From: Carettochelys insculpta
Lineage: Eukaryota; Chordata; Testudines; Carettochelyidae
Length of the DNA: 64,000 nt
NCBI RefSeq assembly: GCF_033958435.1
Contig: NC_134137.1
Coordinates: 124,470,001-124,534,000, forward strand
Reading direction: 5' to 3'
Shown: one piece after another, positions 46,540 to 57,784 of the stretch
How the letters are laid out: each line of letters begins with the position of its first letter
Position numbering within the stretch: the stretch's first letter is position 1
The notes under the pieces: model-generated
Seen by the model: the letters and a program-made list of their open reading frames with translations, nothing else
Told to the model about the DNA's origin: nothing
Database searches by the model: none
Made by a program: the position numbers and the translations under genes

Positions 46540-48053
46540 TCCCCACTAGGGATCAAACACAGGCCACAACCAGCATGGACCAGCAGCAGCCCCAGGGTGA
46601 CCCCTCGCTGCCCAGCAGTTGCCACAGGTCTTGCTCCCTAACTTCCAGGACCACTTTTGCCTCGTCTGGTGGGAAATGCCAGAGGCCGAAGCTGAGGAAA
46701 TGCCCCTGTTGCTCCATCTGCCCTTGCCCCCCTGGATGCCATGGCAGGTGTGTCAGCATCATCAGCCCTGACTGGTGGGTGTGTCTACTGATGAGGAATG
46801 GGGTGACAACTAGTGGCTCCAAAACTTCCTGATGAGAAGGGACACCTTTCAGGAGCTGTGCACCTGGCTCGCCCCCACACTACGGCACTGGAACACCTGA
46901 ATGCAGCCAAACATCCCTGTGGAGAAGCAAGTAGCCATCGCTTCGTGGAAGCTCAACATCCCGTATAGTTACAGTTCAGTGGCAAACCAATCCAGGGTAG
47001 GAAAGTGCACCTTCGGGGTAATTCTGATGCAGGTAAACCATTCCCGGACTGCACGCTCAGTATGGCAGGGAAGCGGGAAGGGTGGGGCTCCATCCAAGGA
47101 AGAGTCCTAGATGGAGGTGCAGACAGGGAAGCAGAGTGGAGGAGCCACATCCCAGAGGGGCCAGGCTATCCCACTCTCACACAGACCCATGACCAGAGGA
47201 GCCGCCACACAGGATGGCCAGAGAGGGGCCAGAGAGCAGGGAATGGGAGTGAGCTGAGGAGGCTGCCAGGGTCAGGGGCTACCTCCCACAGGCCCTCATG
47301 TGTGCATTCTCTCTCTTCTGCTTCCAAGTGGTGAAGGCTCTCAACGGTATCCTGCTGGGGAGGCTCGTCCAAGTCAGTAACCTGGACGTAACCATAGCTA
47401 GATTCAATGCCCTGGGCTTCCCAAATTTTCAAGGCAACTGACAGGACATACATACCAATCCACACCCTAGACCACAGCATGGCACACTACACAAACAGGA
47501 AGAGGTACCACTCCATCATCCTTCAGGCCCTGGTGGACAACCATGGTCGGTTCTCCAACATCTACATTGGGGGGTGGGCCAGGAGCACAATGCCAGGGTC
47601 TTCAGGATCTCTGACTTGTGCCATAGGACGACAGGGGGCTTGTTCGTTCACCATCATGACATGGCCATTGGAGATGTCCAGATGCCCTTTTGCGCTGTAG
47701 GGGATGCCCCCTCATGCCACAGCTAATGCAACAGTAAACCAGCCACCCAGACCGGACAAAGCAGCTCTTCAATGGCCACCTGAACCAGGCATGTTGTCTG
47801 GTCGAGTGTGCTTTTTGGTGTCTGAAGGTGAGGTTTCGCTGTTTCCTCACCACCTGGACATGGGCGAGGACCGCATCCCTGTGGTGGTGTCCGGCTGCTA
47901 TCCCCTCCACAATCTAGTGGAGCCGAAGCAGGAGATCTTTGTTCTGGGGCTGGGGGTTGATGCAGACTGTGACCACAAGCAGCCAGCCCCAACCCGCCAG
48001 ATGGACATGGATAGGCACCACGTCAGGGAGGCCCTACAGGTAACCTTCTCCTA
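46540..48053 (+). pseudogene. Harbinger DDE transposase pseudogene
   Basis: 46850-47035 reads FQELCTWLAPTLRHWNT, then MQPNIPVEKQVAIASWKL and VGKCTFGVILMQV, the helix-turn-helix region of HARBI1-type transposases. 47330-47440 gives VVKALNGILLG and IARFNALGFPNF. The first catalytic aspartate is GAC at 47440 (DRTYIPIHTLDH), followed by YTNRKRYHSIILQALVD. The second aspartate is GAT at 47704 (VGD). The glutamate is GAG at 47804, in another frame (VECAF). VLHN-type text (YPLHNLVE) follows near 47900. So the whole DDE triad can still be located, but several frameshifts separate its parts. The enzyme would have excised and reinserted the transposon. Now dead. Confidence 0.78.
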
Positions 48054-48059
48054 ATGACC

Positions 48060-49799
48060 CCCACCCAAGGTCCCCCTGGGCAGGGATCCTGGGCCCACAG
48101 TCCTAACCCAACCCCACCACAATCCCTCCTTTGACCCCTCACCCCCCCAACCATGCCCCAACAAAGAGATGTGGGGTTGGTGACACAAAAACTTTATATT
48201 AAACATGAAAATTTGTATTAAAAAAACAATAATGCAAGTTATTTACAAAGCGCAATCCCAGGTAACTATGTATGGGGAAAGGGGGAATCTGAACATGGTT
48301 TGAAGGGCTTGGCATGGGGGATATGAGGTTGTTAAAATAAACATCATTATCCAAATTATGTCCCGTGTACAATTACTGGAAACTATGTACCAGGGGACCA
48401 GGTCAAGGGCTGCGACCCTGAGGACCGAGTCCCCAAATGCCCTCGGCCATAGGATCCTGTGCCACCCACAGGTTCGGGATCCCTGTCAGGGCTGGGCTGG
48501 GAGCACAGGGAGGTACGGGGTTTGCGGAGCCGGGGCAGGGTCAGCAGCACTGGTCAGCAGGGTCGGCTTGGGCTGTGGCGGGGAGGGAGGGAGAGAGAGT
48601 CTGGTAAGCGGGAAGGGCCTGGGGGGGCGGGGGCGCCGGACATGGCCATTGCCCACTGCTGCAGGGCCTGCACCTTGGCCTCCAGCAAAGGGACCAGACA
48701 GGCAGGGACCAGCAGGGGCGGGGCAGAGGGGTCAGGGAACAGGGTGGGTGTAGGAAGGCGACCAGGGGCAGCACGTTGGTAATGCCCAGGCCAGCATGAC
48801 CTCCCACAAAGTCTGGATTTTGTGGACCTCTTCTAGCAGCTGGCTGCACACCACCTCCCACCACTCAAGTGCTTGCTCTCACCACTTCCTGTCCTCCTGC
48901 AGCAGTTGGTTCTGGAGGACCAGCCATGTACATGCACAGGACCTCGCCCCCAGTGGTGTGCCAGGACCATTGCACGGCCCCACGCCCACAGTCACAGTGG
49001 CAGCGGGGATTCGGCTGTGGTGGGTGCTGGTCCTGGTGATCTAGGGGGGGCGGAGGGGGACCTTCAATGGCCTGACCCTCTGAAGGTGGGAGGAGAGGAG
49101 GGATGGTGAGTCATTCCCATCATGCAGCCCCTAAGACCCTGCCCCTCCATCTATTTTGAGCAGTAGCCCCCACCTGACACATGGGATGAGGCCATTCCAG
49201 GAACACAACCACACGCACTGTGCATGATGGGCCCTGCTGAACGACGGCCCCACTGAGGTGTGTGGAGTGGGCTGACTGCTTTGCACCACCCTTGGCTCCC
49301 CTGCCCAACGGTCTGGGGGTCGGGAGCAGGGAGAGTCAGGCCCTGGGAGTGTCTCTGCATGGGTGGTAGGCAGGCTGAGTGCAGACTGGCCCTCCCCAAT
49401 GTCCCTCTTCTCCTGGGGCTCTGAGGCACATCAGCTAGCACCCGTGCCAGAGGCCATGCACTGGGTCCCAGTGGGCCACATCCCCAGCCACATTGTTGCG
49501 CATGCTGGGCCCAAACGTTTGAGGCCCACCCAAATCAGCCTGGCAAGTGACAGTGTCGCACGTGTGCCTCTGCACTGCCACACCCTGGGGTGTGCGACAT
49601 GCGGGATACTCGCTGGAGGGGCCCCTGAACAGTTCCGGTGATGTCTGGGGCATGGCCTCATTAGAGGGGCCCGAGACAATAACCAGATTCCCATGTCTTG
49701 AGTCCAGGTCTGAGTCATCACCCAGCTGGAGCTCCTCTGGTGCATGCAGCTGGTCTGGCTCCAGCTGGCGCGGGGCTGCCACGTAGGCCATGTTGTAGT
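48060..49799. other. Interior of the decayed Harbinger element
   Basis: GC-rich sequence between the two convergent genes; it includes TTAAACATGAAAATTTGTAT near 48199, where polyadenylation signals of both genes would be expected. No further domain recognised. Confidence 0.4.
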
Positions 49800-50080
49800 A
49801 GTTGACTGTCAGGGCTCCATCACTCCCTTCCCCACAGGCAGCTGGTGGAGCTCCTTATAGCATGGACAGGTGGGTGTCCCTGCTCCTGTCTGTTGCCTGG
49901 CACTCCAGGCCTTTGCGTAGCCCTGGCAGAGCTCTTTCACCTTGGCCCACACCTGCTACATGGCGGGGGCTGAATGGCCACACCCTGCCAGGGCTTCAGT
50001 CAGGTGAACATACCTGGGTGCATTCTTGCACTTTGTGCTAGAGTCCAGAACAAGGACCTCATCACCCCAAAAGGTGACTG
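49800..50080 (-). pseudogene. Harbinger Myb/SANT-like protein pseudogene
   Basis: On the minus strand the reading gives KNAPRYVHLTEALAGCGHSA, then QQVWAKVKELCQGYAKAW and CYKELHQLPVG. This is the second half of the Myb/SANT-like domain with its QxxxKVKxLxxxY helix and the following YxELxxL block, as in the Myb partner at 7298. The first helix is missing or unrecognisable, and stops interrupt the frame. Downstream (49430-49790) an open frame continues without recognisable domains. Confidence 0.6.
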
Positions 50081-50184
50081 AAATGCTCATTCTCAACCTT
50101 GCAAGACTGCAACATAGGGCTCAAAGTCTTGGGAGAACACCCACATAGTTAAGTACTTCTACTTCCAGCTGTAAGAAAACAGTC

Positions 50185-50860
50185 TAGAGGCATGTTTAAA
50201 AAAAAGTATGTGCGCACGTATTCATTAGATTTATTTAGATTTAGGTCCGCCTGGGCACATTGGGCAACAAGTGCTCTCCAGAGGTTTTGGTCTGATGCCA
50301 CTGTTTCCGCTTCTTCCCACGTTATACCAATGTTCTTAAAGTCTTCTTTAACCGTGCTTCGCCACATTTTCAGTGGTCTTCTCCTCTTCCTCCTTCCTTT
50401 AGCTGGTGTCCATGGCATTGCTACCTTTGGATGAAGATTATCTGAAAGACGTAAGATGTGTCCAGCAACATGCAATCTATACTCTGCCACAACATCCTGC
50501 AGTCTCCGCAGACCACATCTTCACAGAATCTCTTTGTTAGTAATGAAATCTATGTAGGTAACACCAAGGATCTTACGCAGACATCGCTGGCGGAACACAT
50601 TCAGCTTATGTGATATTCTTGCAGTGTTTTTCCATGTTTCACTGGCGTAGATTGCAGTGGACATGACAATAGTGCTAAGGAGTCAAAGCTTTGTAAAAAG
50701 GCCAATTGTTGATGCAGACCAAATTGGGCATAGTTTTTGGAACACTGCCGAGGCTTTCCCGATTCTGCAGTTGATGCCTGCCTCGACACTCTCATCATTG
50801 GACAGAGTGCTGCCAAGAGAGGTGAACCATCGGACATCTTCTAAGGACTGACACATTCAT
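50185..50860 (-). pseudogene. LINE reverse-transcriptase C-terminal fragment
   Basis: The minus strand reads GINCRIGKASAVFQKLCPIW, VMSTAIYASETWK, RQRCLRKILGVTYIDFITN, RLHVAGHILRLSDN and RRKRRRPLKMWRSTVKEDFK. This order, with IGKA, LLYGSETW-like, LRxILG, GHxxR and RGRPxxTW-like blocks, is typical of the post-RT region of RTE-like or related non-LTR elements. The 113-codon open piece covers 50149-50490. There is no catalytic YADD in the surviving part, and stops occur. Different clade from CR1. Confidence 0.7.
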
Positions 50861-50869
50861 ACCCCTTCT

Positions 50870-51370
50870 TAACTGCACATGTATTATTCTGCATTTGTCT
50901 TTATTTTAAATGGTGCACCTAACATCCACTCACAAAGTCAACAAGGAAATGGCAAAAGTCTGAGGTAAGCGTTGCATGAATCCTTGATTTCTATGTAATA
51001 GAGTTCTACTACAAATAGTGGCACTTCACTTTTCAAATGAAAAAACAGGAACTATTGTTTAAAAATGTTTAGTAAAGCCAGTGGGGGGTTTCTTCGTTTT
51101 CATTCTCTCTTTCTTATAATGCTTCTTTGCCATTGAGCACACAGAAAATGTTACTTATGCTAAAAACTCATTACAAAATTACTACAAACAACCAAAGTAA
51201 AAATAATGCACTGTTAAATACACGTGCATTTACTTAATAAGTAAAGTTCAGTTTCAATCATGATACAGGTTCTTAAAAACTCAAAATTTAGAAAGAACAC
51301 ATTCAGTAGTCCATAAAGATTTTAAATGCTTTACATTTTCAAGAACTCAGACTCACACAATATCTTTCTT
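50870..51370. other. Intron, nothing recognised
   Basis: AT-rich, featureless. Confidence 0.4.
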
Positions 51371-51374
51371 CACT

Positions 51375-51510
51375 TTGGAGATGAAGAAGCGACAGGAACA
51401 GAGAGATTTGATATCTTCTCAGTAATTTAAGAAATATATGGGAGAGCCAGAAAGAGAACTAGGATCTCACGGCTTCCAGTTCTATACTTGAGCTACAAGA
51501 CCATTCAGAG
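51375..51510 (+). repeat. MIR SINE relic
   Basis: 'TTTGGAGATGAAGAAGCGAC' and 'AGCCAGAAAGAGAACTAGGA', then TCTCACGGCTTCCAGTTC follow MIR order. Heavily diverged. Confidence 0.6.
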
Positions 51511-51517
51511 GTCTGGG

Positions 51518-51564
51518 TTTTTTTTGTTTGTTTGTTTGTGTTTGTTTGTTTGTTTTTGTTTTTG
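51518..51564. repeat. (TTTG)n simple repeat
   Basis: TTTG units with a few interruptions, followed by a G-run. Confidence 0.9.
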
Positions 51565-51854
51565 GTGGGGGGGCAGTGAACTGAGGTCTTAGTAAGAGGA
51601 AGCCTTCACACAGCACTCTGGTAATAAATTTCCACTAAATCATGGCGACAGGGTACCATTGCCACATGAAAACAGTGGGGTGCATGAATTAGGAAAATAG
51701 GAATAACCAAAATTCTTTTCTATAATGAATCCTGTATAAAACACAAATTAAACAGGCAACTTCATGTCTTCACAGACTGCCTCAAAAATATCCTTACACA
51801 TACCAAGTACAGTTCTGTTCATCTTTTTCAAGAAGGCTATGCACATTAAAGACA

Positions 51855-52056
51855 GGTTACTCACCATAGTAACGGTGGTTCTTCGAGATATGTCCCCGTG
51901 GGTGCTCCACAATAGGTGTCGGGCTCGCCCGGCGCCGCAGATCGGATCTTCCAAGCAGTTTCTGCCGGACCGCGCATGCGCCGGCGCGCGCCGCTCCCTT
52001 GCGCGCTCCTGGCCACGTGCGCAATCCGGTCCCCACCAGTTCCTTGACCAACCGCC
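51855..52056 (-). repeat. DIRS inverted terminal repeat, left in window
   Basis: From 51887 to 52050 it is nearly the reverse complement of 57785-57950 (shared: CTCCACAATAGGTGTCGGGC, then GCAGATCGGATCTTCCAAGC). The outermost 30 bases (GGTTACTCACCATAGTAACG) are unique to this end and reappear inverted in the internal complementary region. Confidence 0.9.
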
Positions 52057-52113
52057 TTGGATGCTCCTGCAAAACACTAAACAGAGATCCGAAGCGGGGA
52101 GGATGGGCGGGTA

Positions 52114-52213
52114 GTGGAGCACCCACGGGGACACATCTCGAAGAACCACCGTTACTACGGTGAGTAACCTTTCTTTCTTCTTCGAGTGTCCCCGTGGGTG
52201 CTCCACAATAGGT
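52114..52213. repeat. DIRS internal complementary region
   Basis: The first half (GGAGCACCCACGGGGACACA to GGTGAGTAACCT) is the reverse complement of the left terminus. The second half (TTCTTCGAGTGTCCCCGTGG to CACAATAGG) is the reverse complement of the right terminus. In DIRS elements such a region bridges the two ends during formation of the circular DNA that the recombinase inserts. Confidence 0.9.
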
Positions 52214-52255
52214 GACTACCCAGCAGTAACCCAAGATAGGAGGTGGGTAATCGGA

Positions 52256-53435
52256 TTATGTGCAGCTTGTCCCCGAGAGGACCGCTGTCGAGAGACGGGT
52301 ATCCTCTTGGAATACCCTGTGAAGGGCGTAATGTTTGGCGAAGGTGTCATAGGATGACCAGGTCGCCGCTCTGCAAATGTCTTTTAGCGCAACGCCCTTC
52401 AAGAAGGCTGTTGATGCCGCCACCGCCCTAGTGGAATGAGCCCTGGGAGTGGCCAGTAAAGGAGTCTTTTTGAGTTCATAGCACGTTTTTATGCAGGATA
52501 CGATGTGCTTCGAGATTCTCTGCGAAGAGAGACCTTCTCCTTTCAATTTGGAAGCGAGAGAGACTAGGAGTCTATCCGTTTTCCAGAAGGACTTGGTCCT
52601 GTCTACATAGAAGGCTAGCGCCCTCCTTACGTCCAGGAGGTGTAGGCGCGCCTCTTTGTTAGAGTTATGAAGCTTTGGATAAAACGAGGGTAAAACAATA
52701 GGTTCGTTAATGTGAAACTCGGAAGAAACCTTGGGAACAAAGGCTGGATGCAGCCGTATGGTTACCGCCTCCTTGGAAAAAACATTGCAGGGTGGCGTTG
52801 CCATCACTGCCGCAAGCTCGCTCACCCTGCGAGCTGACGTAATTGCGAGAAGAAAGGTAATCTATCGTAAGGAGGCGGAGGGAAACCGTGGCCAAGGGCT
52901 CGCACGGTGGTCCCGTTAGCACATTAAGCACCAGGTCCAAGTTCCACGAAGGTGGAAGCGGTTTCCAAGGGGGGTATAGGTTTACCAACCCTTTAAGGAA
53001 CCTGGTAACCATGGGATGGGTGAACACCGTGTGCCCTTCCTCCTCGTGTCTGAACGCCGAAATGGCGGCAAGGTGGACCTTTAACGAGGATAGTGAGAGT
53101 CCTCCTCTCTTGAGGTCCAGTAAATACTCTAACATTACAGGTATAGGCACCGAAAGGGGGGCCAGCTGTTTGGTAGAACACCAAGCCGTGAAGCGAGTCC
53201 ATTTCTGCTTGTAGGTCTTCCTGGTGGAAGTCCTCCTGCTACTTTCTAGGACTTGCTGCACTTCCTCCGTGCATGTGCTCTCTAGGGAGCTGAGCCATGG
53301 ATTAACCACGCTTGTAGTCGCAGGCCTTGGGGGTGCGGATGCACTATGGACCCCTGGGCTTGCGTAAGCAGATCCGGCGCCACCGGAAGAGGTATCGGTG
53401 GACGGTCCGACATGCGCAGGAGTAGGGGGAACCAT
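52256..53435 (-). pseudogene. DIRS tyrosine recombinase, one frameshift
   Basis: The first ATG in this frame before the domain is at 53435, inside the RT ORF. The N-terminal core-binding domain reads STRKTYKQKWTRFTAWC, then LEYLLDLKRGGLSLSSLKVH and HPMVTRFLKGLVN. The catalytic domain has the first arginine in TSARRVSEL (about 52826-52831), H-x-x-R in RAHSTRAVA (H at 52438, R at 52429), a tryptophan in ATWSS (52360) and the nucleophile in TFAKHYAL (Y at 52330). A frameshift near 52862 separates the two domains. All catalytic residues remain. The enzyme would join the circular element DNA to the chromosome. Confidence 0.88.
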
Positions 53436-55486
53436 TGCTGTCGATCCCACGTTGGGACTATCAGGATCATTCGGGCTCCTTCCCTCCTGGCTTTCTGCAA
53501 GACTTTGTGAATCAGCACTGCGGGGGGAAAAGCGTAAAGCACGGGGCCCCTCCACGAGATCACGAACGCGTCCCCCAGGGACCCCCGTCCCAGTCCTGCC
53601 CTGGAGCAGAATAGTGGGCAGTTCTTGTTGTGTTGAGTGGCAAACAGGTCTATCTGGGGAAAACCCCATGCGCGGAAAATCGGTTGTAGCAGATCGGAAC
53701 GGATCTGCCACTCGTGCGTGAGTGCAAAACGCCTGCTCAGCTGCTCTGCCTTCACATTGTGAGCGCCTGGTAAGTACGAGGCTTTCAAGATTATATTGTT
53801 GGCGATGCACCAGTTCCATAACCGGACTGCTTCCGCACATAAGGCACGGGACCGAGCTCCTCCTTGCCGGTTTATATAAAACATGGTGGAGGTATTGTCT
53901 GTACTGATCCCAACAACTTTGCCTTGTATATGGTCTCAAAAGTGTCTGCAGGCGTTGAACACTGCTCTGAGCTCCAGTATATTAATGTGCAGTGACTGCT
54001 CCGTGGAGGACCACAGCCCTTGAGTCACCTCTTCGCCCATGTGTGCTCCCCACCCTCTGAGGGAGGCATCTGTAGTAAGAAAAACCGATATTTGTGGTTG
54101 GTGGAAGGGTACCCCTGTTAGCAAGTTCTTGGGGTTTACCCACCATTGCAGGGATTTGCGCATCTCTGCTGTGGGCGACACCACCCTGTGAACGGTGTGT
54201 GCTGCCAGTTTGTATACGCTCGCCAGCCAGTGCTGCATGCTGCGCATGTGTAACCTGGCGTTCTGTACTACGAACGTCGCCGCTGCCATGTGGCCCAGCA
54301 GCTGTAAGCACGTCAGGACCGGCACCGAAGGGCTGAAGGTGATGACCTGCACGAGGGAGCCGATGGCCCGAAAGCGAGTCTCCGGTAGATATACTCTCGC
54401 TGTAATAGAATTTATGCATGCCCCTATGAACTCTATGTCTTGTGTGGGGTCTATCTTTGATTTTGCCAGATTGATAACCAGGCCGAGCGAAGAGAACGCG
54501 CCTGCTGTGACGCGTATCATGCGTAGTACCTCCTCCTTCGAGGCCCCTTTGAGTAGGCAGTCGTCCAGATACGGGAATATAAATACCCCCTGTCTGTGCA
54601 AGTAGGCTGACACCACTGCCAAGGTCTTGGTGAAGACTCTGGGGGCCGAGGAGAGGCCAAACGGTAGGACCTTGTATTGAAAATGTTCTTTGCCTACCAT
54701 GAACCGGAGGAATCGCCGGTGAGCCGGATGGATAGTTATGTGAAAATACGCGTCTTGTAAATCGAGGGCTGTGAACCAATCTCCATCGTCCAGTGCCGTA
54801 AGGATGGAGGCGATTGTGATCATCCGAAAGCGTTGCTTGTGCAGGTACCGGTTGAGGCCTCGAAGATCTAAGATGGGCCTCCAGCCTCCTGTCTTTTTCT
54901 CCGTGAGGAAGTACCTCGAGTAGAACCCTTTTCCTTGCAGTTGCTCCAGCACTCTTTCCACTGCCCCTATGAGCATGAGATGGTCTACCTCCTGCTTGAG
55001 CCTCGCTACGTGGGAGGCCTCCTGGAGGTGGGGCCTGGGTGGAGGTCGTGGCGGTGGGAGCGACTGGAAGGGGATCGCGTACCCCGTGGCTATGATCTCC
55101 AGCACCCATTTGTCTGTGGTGATCCTTTGCCACTGGTCGTAGAATGGTCGGAGGTGATGGTGGAATAGCCGCTTCGGATGACCTTGTGTGATGGTAGTGA
55201 TGGCGCAGCCCTGGATCTGTGTGTCAAACTTGTGGCCTTTGGCCCTGCCCCGAGGACACACGGCTCTGTTGTGAACGTCGCCTGGGAGTTCTGTACTGCT
55301 GGTGCTGTTGATGTCGCCCTTGCTCGTAACCCCTGTGGTACTGGGGACGCTGTTGCTGGTACTGGTACCGTCTTTGTTGAGGGTAGTACTTTTTCTTTCT
55401 GTATGGAGGGGTGTAAATCCCCAGGGTCCTAAGTGTGGCTCTTGAATCTTTGCTGGAATGAAGGACCGAGTCAGTTGATTCAGCAA
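53282..55486 (-). pseudogene. DIRS reverse transcriptase-RNase H ORF, one stop
   Basis: Numbering from 55486: GGWRPILDLRGLNRYLHKQR (200-219), LDLQDAYFHI with the first catalytic aspartate (241-250), LPFGLSSAP (274-282), and YLDD active site at 306-309. RNase H begins TTDASLRGWGAHM (471-483) with NILELRAVF at about 502-510, and after a TGA at 53936-53938 continues STDNTSTMFYINRQGG. The last 150 codons are the conserved DIRS extension (PQIDLFATQHN, LYAFPPAVLIHKVL, MILIVPTW). No ATG occurs before about codon 171; the frame overlaps the Gag ORF in another phase, so its translation probably depends on frameshifting, reinitiation or a non-ATG start. Confidence 0.88.
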
Positions 55487-57473
55487 ACAGCTTCTGCGAG
55501 TCGAAGGGAAGATCGACTATCTTTGCCTGCAGATCCCTCGGTATACCCGAAGTCTGGGGCCAGGACTCCCTTCGCATCACCACTGCCGTAGCTGTGGAAT
55601 GTGCTGCTGTGTCCGCAACATCCAGGGCGATCTGAACTCCCGTCCTCGAGGCCGCGTAGCCTTCTTGCACGATGGCCTTGAGCACCGGTTTCTTGTCCTC
55701 TGGAAGCAAGTCCGTGAGGGAGGTTAACCTAGTGTAGTTGTCGAAATTATGGTTCGCTAAATGCGCTGCGTAATTTGCCATTCGCAACAGTAGAGTGGAG
55801 GAGGAGTAGACCTTTCTGCCGAACAGCTCTAGCCTCTTGGCATCTTTGTCTGTTCCCCCTGTCTTGAATTGAGATGTCTTTGATCTTTGTTGCGACGACT
55901 CCACCACCAAGGAATTTGGTTGTGGGTGACTGATCAGGAACTCCATGCCCTTTGCCGGCACGAAGTATTTCTTATCCGCTCTCTTGTGGACGGGCGGAAT
56001 AATCGCAGGGGTCTGCCATATCGTAGTGGCGGACTCCAAGATTGCTTCATCAAGCAGTATTGCTATTTTGGAGGAGGCCGGAGGTCTGAGATTTTTGAGG
56101 AGCTTATGGTGTTTCTCTTGCACCTCTGCTGTCTGGATGCCTTGCGTGAAGGCCACCCTCTTAAACAGCTCTTGAAACTGTTTGAGATCGTCCGCAGGAT
56201 GGACGTCCCCCGGGGCCGTAGCCTCGTCCGGGGAGGAGAGCGAGGAACCACTGGGGTACGCCTCTCTGGACCCTTCCGGTTCCTGTTGGTGATGGTACAC
56301 CCTCTCGCTAGAGGCTTGCGAGGGAAAATCTCGGGGTTCCATAACCAGTCCCCCCTGAGATACTTGAGTCTCTGTCCCCGTTCGCGATTGCCCTCAGGGA
56401 TACGAGATCGTCTGTGGGGATCTTTCCCTAGTAGAGTGCCGGTGGTGTCTATGCCCCGCGTGATAGGGGCGACCACGGCAGTATAGGCACTGTTCTTGGG
56501 AAGGTGACCTAGACCACTCCCTTGGTGCATACCCTCTGCGTCTGGGGAAGAGAGATCGTCGAGAGATCTGGGACACTGGAGAGAGCGATTTTGGATAGTA
56601 TTCCAGCGGCTCAAACCCCAGGAAGGGTGAAGGTGGTCCCAGCCAGGGCGAGGCTGGTTGTAAAAATGGAGACGGGGGCTCCGGGTAAGCTAGGGGGGAC
56701 CCCTGCCTTCTGGTTGGAGTCTGCAGCATAAGCGGAGGGCTAAAAGAAAGCAACTCCGCAGCCCTGTCTGGAGAGGGGCTGCGGCGCCTCGTTTTGTGTG
56801 CAGCCTTCCCCCTCCCTTGAGGAAGTAACTCCGCCCCCTGGCGTGTAGGGGATCTCGGCCCCGTCCGCACCGTGCTCGGCACGCTCATGGGCGGTGCCGC
56901 ACGGGCGGTGTCCTCCGGTGCCTGCGGGCTGTGTGCCTGCGCGCTCTGCACCGCCGGTTCCCCAGGGGTCGGTGCCGCTGCCTGCGGTGCCGCCGGTACC
57001 GGCGCTTGTTTAGCCGCCGCCCTGCCTGCGGTGCGGGGTGGCTGTTTGCTTATCGGAGGCTGAGCCGCTTCCACGTGGCTCTCCGTGCCGCCGCCGATCA
57101 GCTGTTGCTGCGGCTGGGGGCTGCGCGCTCCTTCCGTCCCGCTCGCTGTTGCTGCCGGCAGGGATCGGGCTGGGGAGGCTTTCCTCCATTTTTGCGCTGA
57201 TGGGGTGAGGGAGGCGGCTTTCCTTTTATGGGCCCCGGAGGGTCCCTCCTGCTGCGGCCGCTCTGGCACGTCTGGCTGGAGGGCCTTGTCGAAGAGCAGC
57301 ATTTTAAGCCGCATCTCCCTGTCCTTCCTTGCTCTGGCTGTTAGTTTTGCACAGAAGGAGCATTTCTGCGTGACATGGGACTCCCCCAGGCACCTTATGC
57401 AGAGACTGTGCCCATCAGACGCTGGCATTGCCTCTCGGCAGGAATCACATTTCTTAAATCCTGAAGAGGGCAT
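55224..57473 (-). pseudogene. DIRS Gag-like ORF1, one stop
   Basis: It starts at an ATG (57473). The N-terminus has a cysteine/histidine cluster, C9, C12, H22, C25, C28, H33, C38, C41, in keeping with zinc binding. A proline/alanine-rich stretch follows, then a conserved region (LFKRVAFTQGI, NYAAHLANHNFDNYTRL, LPEDKKPVLKAI) and a glutamine/arginine/tyrosine-rich basic tail likely to bind RNA. A TGA at 56394-56396 cuts it after 359 codons; the same frame continues to 55224 (ATG at 56342). It would package the element RNA. Its 3' end overlaps the RT frame by about 260 bases. Confidence 0.82.
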
Positions 57474-57784
57474 TGTTGGTGAGTCTTTCAGTTGTTAATG
57501 GGTACTTAGCACCTTCTCTGTGCTGTTTTTCCCCTTCTCTGATAGCCTGCCACGGCAGGAGGGCTGATGGCCCTAGGCTCCTGGCCTCCGGTGTTCCGCT
57601 TGTTACTGGGACTGGACTGAATGCCGTCCCGCTTGTTATTTTTCAAAAAAAACAAACAACAACTGGCTAACTTGCAGTAGCCTAAGAACTTGAAAAGTTT
57701 AAAGAAAAAACAGTTAAAACCATTGAATACGCTAACTTGGCCTTAGCCTAGTTCGGATTCCGTCTGCAGCCGACGGCGGTTAAG

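Larger units (their letters stand above)
46205..50120 (+). mobile_element. Decayed Harbinger transposon
   Basis: It begins GGCTACAGTTACACTATAGC after a TAA/TTAA context. It contains a transposase-like gene on the plus strand (46540-48053) and a Myb-like gene on the minus strand (49800-50080), converging on a central region. This two-gene arrangement defines PIF/Harbinger elements. The right inverted end was not found; the sequence runs into an unrelated LINE fragment at about 50185, so the element is probably truncated there. The many frameshifts and stops show that it has long been inactive. Confidence 0.7.

Noticed and set aside
53982..55133. 383-codon frame overlapping the DIRS RT
   Set aside because: Shadow of the RT frame; the RT motifs are all in the other frame.
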